Source: Nonomuraea candida (GTDB taxonomy: Bacteria; Actinomycetota; Actinomycetes; Streptosporangiales; Streptosporangiaceae). From it: a stretch of DNA of 64,000 bases. The position numbers and the translations under genes are program-made. Shown piece after piece: positions 35,529 through 43,414 of the stretch. The notes below the pieces were generated by a model. That model had not been told where the DNA came from and did not search any database. It worked only from the letters and a program-made list of their open reading frames with translations. The stretch spans positions 1-64,000 of the forward strand of contig NZ_JOAG01000028.1 of assembly GCF_000725485.1 (NCBI RefSeq). Direction: 5' to 3'. How positions within the stretch are numbered: position 1 is the stretch's first letter; each line of letters begins with the position of its first letter.

Positions 35529-37276
35529 AACCCGCGTCGTCTCGGCAACGGGTTGCCCCCTTGACTCCACGGCTGTTACGGCTGGCCGCCGGCGCGCGCG
35601 GGTGGCTGGCGCTCGGCACGGCGGTGACGTTCGCCATCACCGCCACCCATGTGGGGCAGGGCATCGCGATCGCGCAGGCCCTGGCCGTCGTATTCGCCGG
35701 CAGGCCGTGGCAGGGCGTGCTCGTTCCGCTTGCCGTGGTCTCGGGCATGCTGGTGACCAGGGCGGCCCTGATCTGGGCGCGCGAGCTGGTCGTCGCCGCC
35801 ACGGGACGGGCGGTGAAGGACTCCCTTCGCAGGCGCCTGTACGCCAAGCTCTTCGAGCTGGGGCCCGGCTACACCGCGGCCAACCGGACGGGCGCCACCC
35901 AGGCGACGGTGGTCGACGGCGTCGAGAAGATCGACGTGTACGTCAGCCGCTTCCTGTCCCAGCTGCTGGGCGCCGCCCTGGGCGCTCTGGCGATCCTGGC
36001 CGGGCTCGTCCTCGTCGATCCGCTGATCGGCGGTGTCCTGTTCGCCGGAGCGCTCGCGATCACCGCGACTCCCCTGCTCGCCCGGCGCCTGCAGGCCGAG
36101 CGGGCCGGCTGGTTCTGGGGGCTGTGGCGCCGGCTCGGCGCCGACTATCTCGACGTGCTGCAAGGCATGACGACGCTGAAGGCGTTCGGCGTCAGCCGCG
36201 AGCGCGGCCGTGAGCTGGCGCGCGAATCCCACGAGTTCTACCGGGCCTCGATCGGGTTCGTGGCGGTGGCCAACCTCCGGACCGGCGCGATGGGGTTACT
36301 GTCGGTCGCGGGTGTCTCCCTCGCGATCGGGCTGGGAGCCGTGCGGCTGGCCATCGGGCAGCTCGACGTGCTGGGCTTGCTGCTGGTTCTCCTCCTGGCC
36401 CGCGAGGCGTTCCGGCCCCTGGAGGAGCTTCAGAAGGCCTACCACTCCGCCTACCCGGCGATCTCCGCCGCCGCCGGGATCTTCGAGCTGCTGGACGCCT
36501 CGCCGGCCGTCACCGAGACGCGGCATCCGCAGCCGCCGCCGGCGTCCTCGTCGATCTCGTTCGACGGCGTGTCCTTCGGCTACCGCGGCGGGCAGGACGT
36601 CGTCTCGGACCTGTCGTTCGAGGTGGAGGAAGGCCGGACGGTGGCGATCGTCGGCCGGTCGGGCGCGGGCAAGAGCACGATCGTCTCGCTGCTGCTGCGC
36701 TTCTTCGACCCAGGGGCGGGCCGCGTCCTGCTCGGCGGGCGGGACATCCGGGAGCTGTCCCTGGCGCGGTTACGCGGCCTGATCTCCGTGGTGGCCCAGG
36801 ACACCTACCTCTTTCACGGCACGGTCCGCGACAACCTGCTGCTCGGCCGGCCCGGCGCCGATGCCGGGCAGGTGGAGGCGGCTGCGGTCGCCGCCGGTGC
36901 CCACGACTTCATCACCAGGCTGCCTGAGGGGTACGACACCGTGGTCGGCGAGCGCGGCGCCACCTTGTCGGGCGGGGAGCGGCAGCGCATCGCCATCGCC
37001 CGCGCCCTGCTCAAGAACGCGCCGATCCTCGTCCTCGACGAGGCGACCTCCAGCATCGACTCGGCCCATGAGGCGGAGATCCAGCACGCTCTCGATCGAC
37101 TGGCCGCCGGCCGGACGACGCTGGTCATCGCCCACCGGCTGTCGACCGTGCGGGACGCCGACCGCATCCTGCTGCTCGACCAGGGCCGGGTCGCCGCTGC
37201 CGGCACCCATGCCGAGTTGCTCGAACGGTCGGCCGGCTACCAGCGGCTCGTGGCGGCGCAGGCGGTGAGCCGATGA
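35513..37276 (+). CDS. ABC exporter half-transporter 1
   Basis: A 587-residue fused membrane/ATPase protein. About six TM segments in residues 20-310 are followed by the nucleotide-binding domain: Walker A GRSGAGKST, signature LSGGERQRIA, Walker B ILVLDEATSS and switch histidine in VIAHRLSTVRDADRI. There is no N-terminal C39 peptidase, so it does not cut a leader peptide. The next gene overlaps by four bases (ATGA) and encodes a second half-transporter; the two should form a heterodimer. Related pairs export peptides and siderophores, and the operon context suggests export of the YcaO-modified peptide. Confidence 0.9.
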   Translation: MTTVIKPASSRQRVAPLTPRLLRLAAGARGWLALGTAVTFAITATHVGQGIAIAQALAVVFAGRPWQGVLVPLAVVSGMLVTRAALIWARELVVAATGRAVKDSLRRRLYAKLFELGPGYTAANRTGATQATVVDGVEKIDVYVSRFLSQLLGAALGALAILAGLVLVDPLIGGVLFAGALAITATPLLARRLQAERAGWFWGLWRRLGADYLDVLQGMTTLKAFGVSRERGRELARESHEFYRASIGFVAVANLRTGAMGLLSVAGVSLAIGLGAVRLAIGQLDVLGLLLVLLLAREAFRPLEELQKAYHSAYPAISAAAGIFELLDASPAVTETRHPQPPPASSSISFDGVSFGYRGGQDVVSDLSFEVEEGRTVAIVGRSGAGKSTIVSLLLRFFDPGAGRVLLGGRDIRELSLARLRGLISVVAQDTYLFHGTVRDNLLLGRPGADAGQVEAAAVAAGAHDFITRLPEGYDTVVGERGATLSGGERQRIAIARALLKNAPILVLDEATSSIDSAHEAEIQHALDRLAAGRTTLVIAHRLSTVRDADRILLLDQGRVAAAGTHAELLERSAGYQRLVAAQAVSR

Positions 37277-39006
37277 TCTCCGGCCTGCGCCCCCTGCTCG
37301 CCGTCGTGCGACCCTACCGGCTGCACCTGACCGGCGCGATCGGCAGCGGCGTGCTCGACCAGGCGCTCACCGTGGCGATCGCCGCGGTCGGCGCCTGGGT
37401 GGCCGGTGCCGCGATCACCGGCGCGGGCGTGGCCCAGCTGCGTCCCGGGCTGATCGTGCTGGCCTGCTTGGTGATCCCCCGCGCGGTGCTGGCCTTCGTG
37501 GAGTCGCACATCGCCCACGACATGGCCTTCCGCATCCTGGTCGACATCCGCGAGCGGCTCTACGCGGGCTTCGAGCGGATCGCGCCCGCGCACCCGAAGG
37601 GGCACCGCTCCGGCGACCTGGCCTCGACGGTCATGGACGACGTCGAGCGGCTGGAAGTGTTCTTCGCCCACACCCTGAGCCCGCTGTGCGTCGCGGTCGT
37701 GGTGCCGACCGGGTCGGTGGCCGCCCTGTGGTTCATCCATCCGGTGCTCGCCCTCGTCATCCTGCCGATCGCCGCCCTGGTGGCCTTCGTCCCCACCTGG
37801 CTGCGCAAGCGGGCAACCGTCCAGGGCCGGGCGTGGCGGCTGCATCTCGGCCGGCTCAACGCCACCGCCGTGGACGGCGTGCAGGGGCTTCGCGAGATCG
37901 CGACCTTCGGCCAGGAGGAGCGCTTCCTGACCCGGCTCGGCGAGCACGGCCGCGACCTGAACCAGGCGCAACTGGCCCACGGCAGCCGGGTCGGCGTCGA
38001 ACGTGCCGCGACCGACCTGCTGATCGGGCTGGGCGTCGTCGGCGTGCTCGCCGGATCGGCCATCCTGGTCGCCACCGGCGTCATGCCGGTGGCGCTCTAC
38101 CCGACCGCGGTCGTGCTGGCCGCCGCCGCGCTGGCACCCGTCACCAAGCTCAGCGACGCCGCCCGCGAGCTCGGCGTGGTCGCCGCCGCCGGCGAACGCA
38201 TCTTCGCAGTCGTCGACGCGCCGGCCATGGCCCCCGAACCGGCCTCGCCGCCGCCGCTGCCCGCCCTGCCGACGGCGCTCGACGTCTCCTTCCGCGACGT
38301 CTCCTTCCGGTACGGCCCCGACCTCCCGCCGGCCGTGTCCGGCGTCACCTTCGATATCGCCGCCGGCGAGACGGTCGCGCTGGTGGGACACTCCGGCGCA
38401 GGCAAGTCGACGATCACCAATCTGCTGCTGCGCTTCTGGGACCCGGAGTCGGGCTCGGTCCGGATCGCCGGTAACGACCTGCGTGACCTGGCCGACCAGG
38501 AGCTGCGCAAGCTGATCTCCGTGGTGCCGCAGGAGATCTACCTGCTCAACCGGACGGTCGCCGAGAACATCGCGCTGGGCAGACCTGGCGCGAACCAGGA
38601 GCAGATCGAGACCGCCGCCAGGGCCGCGCTGGCCCACGACTTCATCGTCGAGGAGCTGCCCGACGGTTATGACACCGTCGTCGGCGAGTGGGGCGCGCGG
38701 GTCTCGGGCGGCCAGCGTCAGCGCATCGCCATCGCCCGCGCGCTGCTGCGCGACGCGCCCATCCTCATCCTGGACGAGCCCGTCTCCAATGTGGACGCGG
38801 AGAGCGAGCGGCTGCTGGGCCTGGCCATGGCCCGAGTCCGCGCCGGCCGGACCACCCTGCTGGTCGCGCACCGGCTCTCCACGATCCGCACCGCCGACCG
38901 CTTGATCGTGCTCGATCACGGCAAGGTCGCCGAGATCGGCACGCACGCGGAGCTGGTGGCAGCCGGCGGCACCTATGCCCGGCTGGTCCGCCACCAGCTG
39001 CAATAA
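37273..39006 (+). CDS. ABC exporter half-transporter 2
   Basis: A 577-residue half-transporter with six TM segments followed by an ATPase domain: Walker A GHSGAGKST, signature VSGGQRQRIA, Walker B ILILDEPVSN and VAHRLSTIRTADRLIV. Both halves appear catalytically complete. The ATG overlaps the stop of the first half-transporter, which implies equimolar synthesis. It ends 25 bases before the small peptide gene. CydDC-like pairs have the same layout, but no cytochrome bd genes are near, and the neighbours favour peptide export. Confidence 0.9.
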   Translation: MISGLRPLLAVVRPYRLHLTGAIGSGVLDQALTVAIAAVGAWVAGAAITGAGVAQLRPGLIVLACLVIPRAVLAFVESHIAHDMAFRILVDIRERLYAGFERIAPAHPKGHRSGDLASTVMDDVERLEVFFAHTLSPLCVAVVVPTGSVAALWFIHPVLALVILPIAALVAFVPTWLRKRATVQGRAWRLHLGRLNATAVDGVQGLREIATFGQEERFLTRLGEHGRDLNQAQLAHGSRVGVERAATDLLIGLGVVGVLAGSAILVATGVMPVALYPTAVVLAAAALAPVTKLSDAARELGVVAAAGERIFAVVDAPAMAPEPASPPPLPALPTALDVSFRDVSFRYGPDLPPAVSGVTFDIAAGETVALVGHSGAGKSTITNLLLRFWDPESGSVRIAGNDLRDLADQELRKLISVVPQEIYLLNRTVAENIALGRPGANQEQIETAARAALAHDFIVEELPDGYDTVVGEWGARVSGGQRQRIAIARALLRDAPILILDEPVSNVDAESERLLGLAMARVRAGRTTLLVAHRLSTIRTADRLIVLDHGKVAEIGTHAELVAAGGTYARLVRHQLQ

Positions 39007-39031
39007 CCACCCACAGGAAGGAGGTCAGCGC

Positions 39032-39121
39032 ATGATCCGCGAAATCAGCACCGAACGGCGCCGCGACACCGTCGCGCCGCACAACCACAGCACGGGCTTC
39101 CGCGCCTTCCGCTGGAGCTGA
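39032..39121 (+). CDS. Candidate RiPP precursor peptide, 29 residues
   Basis: A 29-codon ORF between the exporter and YcaO genes. AAGGAGG (39018-39024), a perfect Shine-Dalgarno sequence, lies seven bases before the ATG, and the frame ends at TGA 39119-39121. The N-terminal half is charged (Glu-4, Glu-8, Arg-9 to Arg-11, Asp-12), like a short leader. The C-terminal part HNHSTGFRAFRWS has two histidines, Ser-20 and Thr-21 that a YcaO enzyme could cyclise, aromatic residues, and a terminal serine. There is no cysteine. A strong hairpin follows immediately. This is far shorter than most thiazole/oxazole precursors (35-60 residues), which is unusual. No homologue is known to me; the call rests on position, ribosome binding site and hairpin. 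Confidence 0.65.
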   Translation: MIREISTERRRDTVAPHNHSTGFRAFRWS

Positions 39122-39131
39122 CGAGGTGACA

Positions 39132-39164
39132 CCCGTGGGGCCGGGCCGCACCCGGCCCCACGGG
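39132..39164 (+). terminator. Perfect hairpin between precursor and YcaO genes
   Basis: CCCGTGGGGCCGGG (39132-39145) and CCCGGCCCCACGGG (39151-39164) form a perfect 14-bp GC-rich stem with a five-base loop, ten bases after the precursor stop. Partial termination or 3'-end protection here would give much more precursor message than enzyme message, the usual arrangement in RiPP operons. It also rules out an enzyme start at the GTG at 39126. Confidence 0.8.
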
Positions 39165-39188
39165 CCCCGACGCGACAAGGATACGATC

Positions 39189-41285
39189 TTGAAACATATT
39201 CCGAGAGTCAACGTGGACGTGCGTCCCCTGGGCGAGGACGCAGCCGTGCTCATCACACCGGACGGCCGGATGTTCGAGATCGAGCGGCCCGCGGCGGACG
39301 TCGTCCGTGCCCTGGAGGACCTCTCCGCGACGCCGCCGGACAGGTCGCCGCCGTGGCCGGAACTGGCCGGCCTGCTCGCCTCGACCGGCTCCCTCATCGA
39401 GACCCCGCAGACTCCGGTACTTCTCACCGATGCCGCCCTGTATCCCATCGTCACGAGCCTCGCCGCGCCAGGCGAGGAGACACACCTGCTCGACGGTGAC
39501 GTGCCGCTCGACCGGCCGCTGGCACTGCTGAGCACGCGGTTCGACCCCGAACTGTTGTTACAGGTGGACGACCGGCGCACCGGACCGTGGACCTGCTTCT
39601 TCCTGGACCAGGGCAGGTGCTACTTCGGTCCGGCCATCGAGCCCGGCCACACCGCGCCGTACCGGGATCTGCTGACCCGCCGGGCCTGCGTGACGCAGCG
39701 GCCGGACCTCGCCGACGCGCTCCTCCAGCCCTCGCTGACCGGCGGCCTGCGACCGCCTCCCCCGGACGTGCTGACCTACCTCGTGTCGATATTCCTGGTC
39801 GAGCTGCGCCGCTGGCTGGCCGCCGAGCCCTGTGCCCTGGCCGGCAACGAGATCGAGGTGGACCCCGCCGGCCCGCAAATCCGGCTCCATCCGTTCCTGC
39901 CCCTCCCGCGAAGCCCGCTTCCGGAGGTGATCAACCATCGCATCACCGGCACCGACCTGCTCCTCGACGACCGGATCGGCATCGTGGCGGCCACCAGGGT
40001 CATCGAGCACGACCCGTCGATCCCCCGCGGTCTGACCACCGTGCAAGCCGACGTCGCCGACATGAACCGGCGCTTCCCCTGGGCCACCAACGTCCTGTGC
40101 GGCGCCAGCACCTTCGGCGACGTGGCCGGGGCGCGGGCAGCGGCGATCGGCGAGAGCGTGGAACGCTACTGCGCCAACTGGATCCAGTCCGAGCTGTTAC
40201 GCAAGGCTTCCTACGCCGAGCTGTGCCGGGCCGGCGAGAACGCCCTCGCACCGGAATCGATCGTCCTGTTCTCCGAATCCCAGTACGCGGCGGACGGCTT
40301 CCCCTTCGTCCGCTTCGACACCAACCTGCCGGTGCACTGGATCGCGGGCCGCTCCCTCACCCATGACCGGCCAGTCTGGGTGCCCGCCAGCCTGGCCTAC
40401 TGCAATTACTACGTCGGGCCCTACTACCACGAGCCCACCACCAATCCCCTGTACTACGCCGGGGTAGCAGCCGGGGAGTCCTTCGAGGACGCCGTGCGGT
40501 CCGGCCTCGAAGAGGTGATCGAGCGGGACGCCACCATGGTCTGGTGGGCCAACCTCCCCACCCTGCCGTCCCTGAAGCCGACGCCACGCCTGGCCGCGCT
40601 CTTCGACGGCACGCCCAGCCAGCGCGCGTGGCTGATCCCGCTGCCCAACGAGTTCGACGTCCCCGTGATCGCCGGCGTCGTCGAGCACATCGAAGAGCAG
40701 ATCCTGACGATCGGTTTCGGCTGCCGCGACACCGTCGAGCCGGCGGCGGAGAAGGCCTGGGCCGAAGCGCTGACGCTCCAGGAGATCGCCCGCGACCTGC
40801 AGGATCCCGCCGGCCTGTACTGGGAGGCCGTGCACGCCGGGCGCAAGGCCCGGCACTTCATGCACGAGTGGCGAGCCGACCGCGCCTACCTCGACAGCTT
40901 CCGCCCGGACTTCCGTGACGTCGGCGACCTGGAATGCCAGCTACAGGTCAACCTCGACCCTCGCGCCGTCAAGCGGGTCCGAAGCCGGCTGGACTCTGGG
41001 GCCGCCATCCCGGCCTCGTCCGTCCCCGCGATGCCGGACCGCTCCCTGAGCACCTACCGGCAGCGGGTCGAGCAGGCCGGCTACGAGGTGATCGCCGTCG
41101 ACCTCACCACACCGGACGTCGCCGCCGCCGGGCTCCACGTCACCAGGACGCTCGTCCCCGGGCTGGTCGGCAACTTCGCCGCCGCCTTCCCCTACCTCGG
41201 CGCGGACCGGCTGCGCAACGCGGCGGTCAAGCTCGGCTGGCCCGCCAGGACAGAGCTGAACTTCTTCCCCCTTCCCCACGCGTGA
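39189..41285 (+). CDS. Fused leader-binding/YcaO cyclodehydratase-like protein
   Basis: A 698-residue protein. The TTG at 39189 is chosen because AAGGA lies seven bases upstream, the conserved region starts there, and the earlier GTG at 39126 would translate through the hairpin. Residues 1-75 (VNVDVRPLGEDAAVLITPDG) resemble the winged-helix peptide-binding start of TOMM partner proteins, and the next 150 residues (CYFGPAIEPGHTAPYRDLLT) the degenerate E1-like domain. Residues about 255-698 are a YcaO domain with ATP-site motifs GESVERYC (321-328), GLEEVIERDA (439-448) and AWAEALTLQE (about 523-532), and it ends NFFPLPHA, a proline-rich C-terminus like that needed for catalysis in azoline-forming YcaO enzymes. 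Expected reaction: ATP-dependent backbone cyclodehydration of Ser/Thr (or Cys) to azolines. No flavin dehydrogenase, TfuA or protease gene is adjacent. Confidence 0.85.
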   Translation: MKHIPRVNVDVRPLGEDAAVLITPDGRMFEIERPAADVVRALEDLSATPPDRSPPWPELAGLLASTGSLIETPQTPVLLTDAALYPIVTSLAAPGEETHLLDGDVPLDRPLALLSTRFDPELLLQVDDRRTGPWTCFFLDQGRCYFGPAIEPGHTAPYRDLLTRRACVTQRPDLADALLQPSLTGGLRPPPPDVLTYLVSIFLVELRRWLAAEPCALAGNEIEVDPAGPQIRLHPFLPLPRSPLPEVINHRITGTDLLLDDRIGIVAATRVIEHDPSIPRGLTTVQADVADMNRRFPWATNVLCGASTFGDVAGARAAAIGESVERYCANWIQSELLRKASYAELCRAGENALAPESIVLFSESQYAADGFPFVRFDTNLPVHWIAGRSLTHDRPVWVPASLAYCNYYVGPYYHEPTTNPLYYAGVAAGESFEDAVRSGLEEVIERDATMVWWANLPTLPSLKPTPRLAALFDGTPSQRAWLIPLPNEFDVPVIAGVVEHIEEQILTIGFGCRDTVEPAAEKAWAEALTLQEIARDLQDPAGLYWEAVHAGRKARHFMHEWRADRAYLDSFRPDFRDVGDLECQLQVNLDPRAVKRVRSRLDSGAAIPASSVPAMPDRSLSTYRQRVEQAGYEVIAVDLTTPDVAAAGLHVTRTLVPGLVGNFAAAFPYLGADRLRNAAVKLGWPARTELNFFPLPHA

Positions 41286-41298
41286 AAGGAAGCCCACG

Positions 41299-42042
41299 AT
41301 GAAAGACGCCGACGCTCTCAACGCCGTCGCCTACGGACCGGAATGGTCGGCCCGCTGGGAGGCGGAGTTCGGCGATCAGCCCGACACCCAGGACGCGGCC
41401 GACTACCTCGCCGGGCTGGCGAACGGGCGAGCCGTACTGGAGCTCGGCATCGGCACCGGCCGGCTCGCCCTCCCGCTGCTCGACCGAGGGCTGGCCGTGA
41501 CCGGCGTGGACAACTCCCCCTGGATGATCGAACAGCTACGCGCCAAACCGCGCGGCGACGAGATCCACGTCGTGGAGGGCGACTTCGCCGACGTAAAAGT
41601 CGACGGCGAGTTCGGCCTGGCCTTCATCTCCCGTTTCGCGCTGTCGGCCCTGACCACGCAGGAGGCGCAGGTGCAGTGCTTCGAGAACGTCGCCGCGCAC
41701 CTGGCACCCGGCGGCTTCTTCGTCGTCGAGCTGCTGGCGCCGGCCAGCGGCGTCCTGGAGAACGGCCGGGCCTGGACCTCCAACGTCAAGCCCGACGCGG
41801 TCTCGTTGTTCGTCTCGACCGCCAATCACGTGACGCAGGAGATGCGTACCTGCCACATCAGGCTCAGCGAAACGGAGGGAGTACAGCTGCGTCCCGGCGC
41901 GGTCCGCTACGTCTGGCCGTCCGAGCTCGACCTGATGGCCAGGATCGCCGGGATGCGGCTGCACGAGCGCTGGTCGAGCTGGGACAAGGCGCCCTTCACG
42001 ACCACCTCGACCCGCAACATCACGGCGTACCGGAAAGCGTGA
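41299..42042 (+). CDS. Class I SAM-dependent methyltransferase (or Cx-SAM user)
   Basis: A 247-residue protein with the SAM-binding motif LELGIGTGRLALPLLDRGLA (about residues 45-64), the acidic strand-2 end TGVDNS and the post-motif EGDFADVKVDGEFGLAFISR. AAAGGAAG precedes the ATG. It follows the YcaO gene by 13 bases and is the likely tailoring enzyme for the modified peptide, acting on a nitrogen or oxygen. The adjacent CmoA-like gene raises the possibility that it transfers a carboxymethyl rather than a methyl group; the sequence alone cannot decide. Confidence 0.82.
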   Translation: MKDADALNAVAYGPEWSARWEAEFGDQPDTQDAADYLAGLANGRAVLELGIGTGRLALPLLDRGLAVTGVDNSPWMIEQLRAKPRGDEIHVVEGDFADVKVDGEFGLAFISRFALSALTTQEAQVQCFENVAAHLAPGGFFVVELLAPASGVLENGRAWTSNVKPDAVSLFVSTANHVTQEMRTCHIRLSETEGVQLRPGAVRYVWPSELDLMARIAGMRLHERWSSWDKAPFTTTSTRNITAYRKA

Positions 42043-42048
42043 TCCGCC

Positions 42049-42759
42049 GTGACCTCCCTTCCCATCACCTCACCCGGATCATGGGTCTTCTCCGGCGACG
42101 TCCCCGCGGTGTTCGTCGATCACGCCCGCCACTCCGTGCCGCTCTACGACGCCGGGCACGACCTCGTCTGCGACCTGTCCACGTGCTTCCTCGGCGGTGA
42201 CCAGCCCCGTGTCGGCTACGAGCTCGGCTCGGCCACCGGCCAGCTCCTGCACCGCCTGGCCACCCACAGCCCGGCCAACAGCGCCACCCACTGGATCGGA
42301 GTCGACCGCGAGGCCGCGATGGTCAAGGCCGCCCGCGAGCACTGCGCCGGTCTTGACAACGTCGAGGTCGTGGAGGGCGACCTCACCGCGATCGCCTTCC
42401 AGCAGTGCGATTTCGTGGTCGCGTACCTGACCATGCACTTCCTGCCGCCGGGGCTCCGGCGGGAGGTGCTCCGCCGGATCTGCCAGGCGCTCCGTCCTGG
42501 TGGGGCCTTCTTCATGTTCGACAAGGTCCTGGCTCCGGGCGCGCAGCTCGAGGACCTGATCACGACGCTGCACTACCGGTTCAAGCGCAACGCGGGACTG
42601 AGCCCGGAGGAGATCCTGAACAAGAAGGAGAGCCTGCTCGGCGTGCTGCAGCCGGTCTCCACCGACGACAACCTCGTCCTCCTCGGGGAGGCCGGCTTCG
42701 CGAGCTACGGAACGATCCTGAAATATCTCGCCTTTGAAGGGTTCATCGCGATCAAGTAG
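42049..42759 (+). CDS. CmoA-like SAM-binding protein (possible carboxy-SAM synthase)
   Basis: A 236-residue class I SAM protein from a GTG six bases after the previous stop. Beyond the general motifs (YELGSATGQLLHRLA, WIGVDREAAM, VEGDLTAIAFQQCDFVVAYL), it matches CmoA in the N-terminal VFxDHARxSVPLYD pattern and in HYRFKRNAGLSPEEILNKKE through LLGEAGF, which aligns without gaps to E. coli CmoA as I remember it. CmoA converts SAM and prephenate to carboxy-SAM, and is normally paired with the tRNA enzyme CmoB, absent here. The CmoA arginine that holds the new carboxylate appears to be lysine here, so activity could differ. Placed last in the RiPP operon, it may supply an unusual cofactor for peptide tailoring. 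Confidence 0.7.
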   Translation: MTSLPITSPGSWVFSGDVPAVFVDHARHSVPLYDAGHDLVCDLSTCFLGGDQPRVGYELGSATGQLLHRLATHSPANSATHWIGVDREAAMVKAAREHCAGLDNVEVVEGDLTAIAFQQCDFVVAYLTMHFLPPGLRREVLRRICQALRPGGAFFMFDKVLAPGAQLEDLITTLHYRFKRNAGLSPEEILNKKESLLGVLQPVSTDDNLVLLGEAGFASYGTILKYLAFEGFIAIK

Positions 42760-43414
42760 CTGCGGCAAGTCGGCCAAGTCGCGAGTCAGCGGGCGTCGGC
42801 GCTACACGCAGTCAGGATCCGGACGAGACGCTCCCCGCGCCCGTCGCGGCCAGTCGGACCTGCTGGTGACGCGGGCGATCCGCGCAGCCATGCACTGCGA
42901 CTTCCCCCCTGCCGAGGTCGGCACCGACCCGACAGTGTCCCGGCCGTTCTACGAACCGTGTCCCGACGAGTTCTCATGAAAGCCATCGGGCGGAGTGGAG
43001 GAGATCGTCCCGAACGTCTGCCTGCCGGTCATCTCTCGATCCTCACAGCCCGCGAACGACGTACAGCAGATGCAGCGTGAGACGACCCCACGACCCGGCC
43101 CGCTCCAGCAACGCGGCGATCCGCGCCAGCAGGCGCGACCCGCCGATGCGCGGCCGCCCGGGGCGGGGCAGCCCGTGCGCCGGCAACAGGACCATCATCG
43201 CCCGCGGGGCTTGCCGCCGCTGGCCGCGCAGGTGCTCGATCGAGGCTTCAGGACCGTTGGCGAACACGCTGACCGGGCGCATACTGACCACGCCCTCGCC
43301 GGGTGGTTGGGCGTTGCGGGCAACTTCGATCCAACCCCCGGCGAGGGCTCTGTCAATGCCCGTCCGCGTCGGCGATCTCACGCCCCGTTACGCGCAGGAC
43401 TTCGGGAATCGCGC
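42760..43414. other. Region between RiPP operon and polysaccharide locus, no established gene
   Basis: About 650 bases. On the minus strand 43043-43381 is open and encodes a basic 112-residue peptide with a possible C-terminal helix (RLTLHLLYVVRGL), without a recognised domain and without a strong ribosome binding site. It may be a remnant. No clear terminator after the CmoA-like gene. Confidence 0.35.

Noticed and set aside
35513..39006. Calling the half-transporter pair CydDC
   Set aside because: No cytochrome bd oxidase genes nearby, while peptide-modifying genes are in the same operon.
39126..39188. GTG at 39126 as the YcaO start
   Set aside because: Translation would cross a perfect 14-bp hairpin and give a non-conserved Pro/Arg-rich leader; the TTG at 39189 has AAGGA at proper spacing.
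42049..42759. Calling the CmoA-like gene cmoA, a tRNA wobble-modification gene
   Set aside because: No CmoB partner, actinobacterial context, and location in a peptide operon; one key pocket residue also appears changed.
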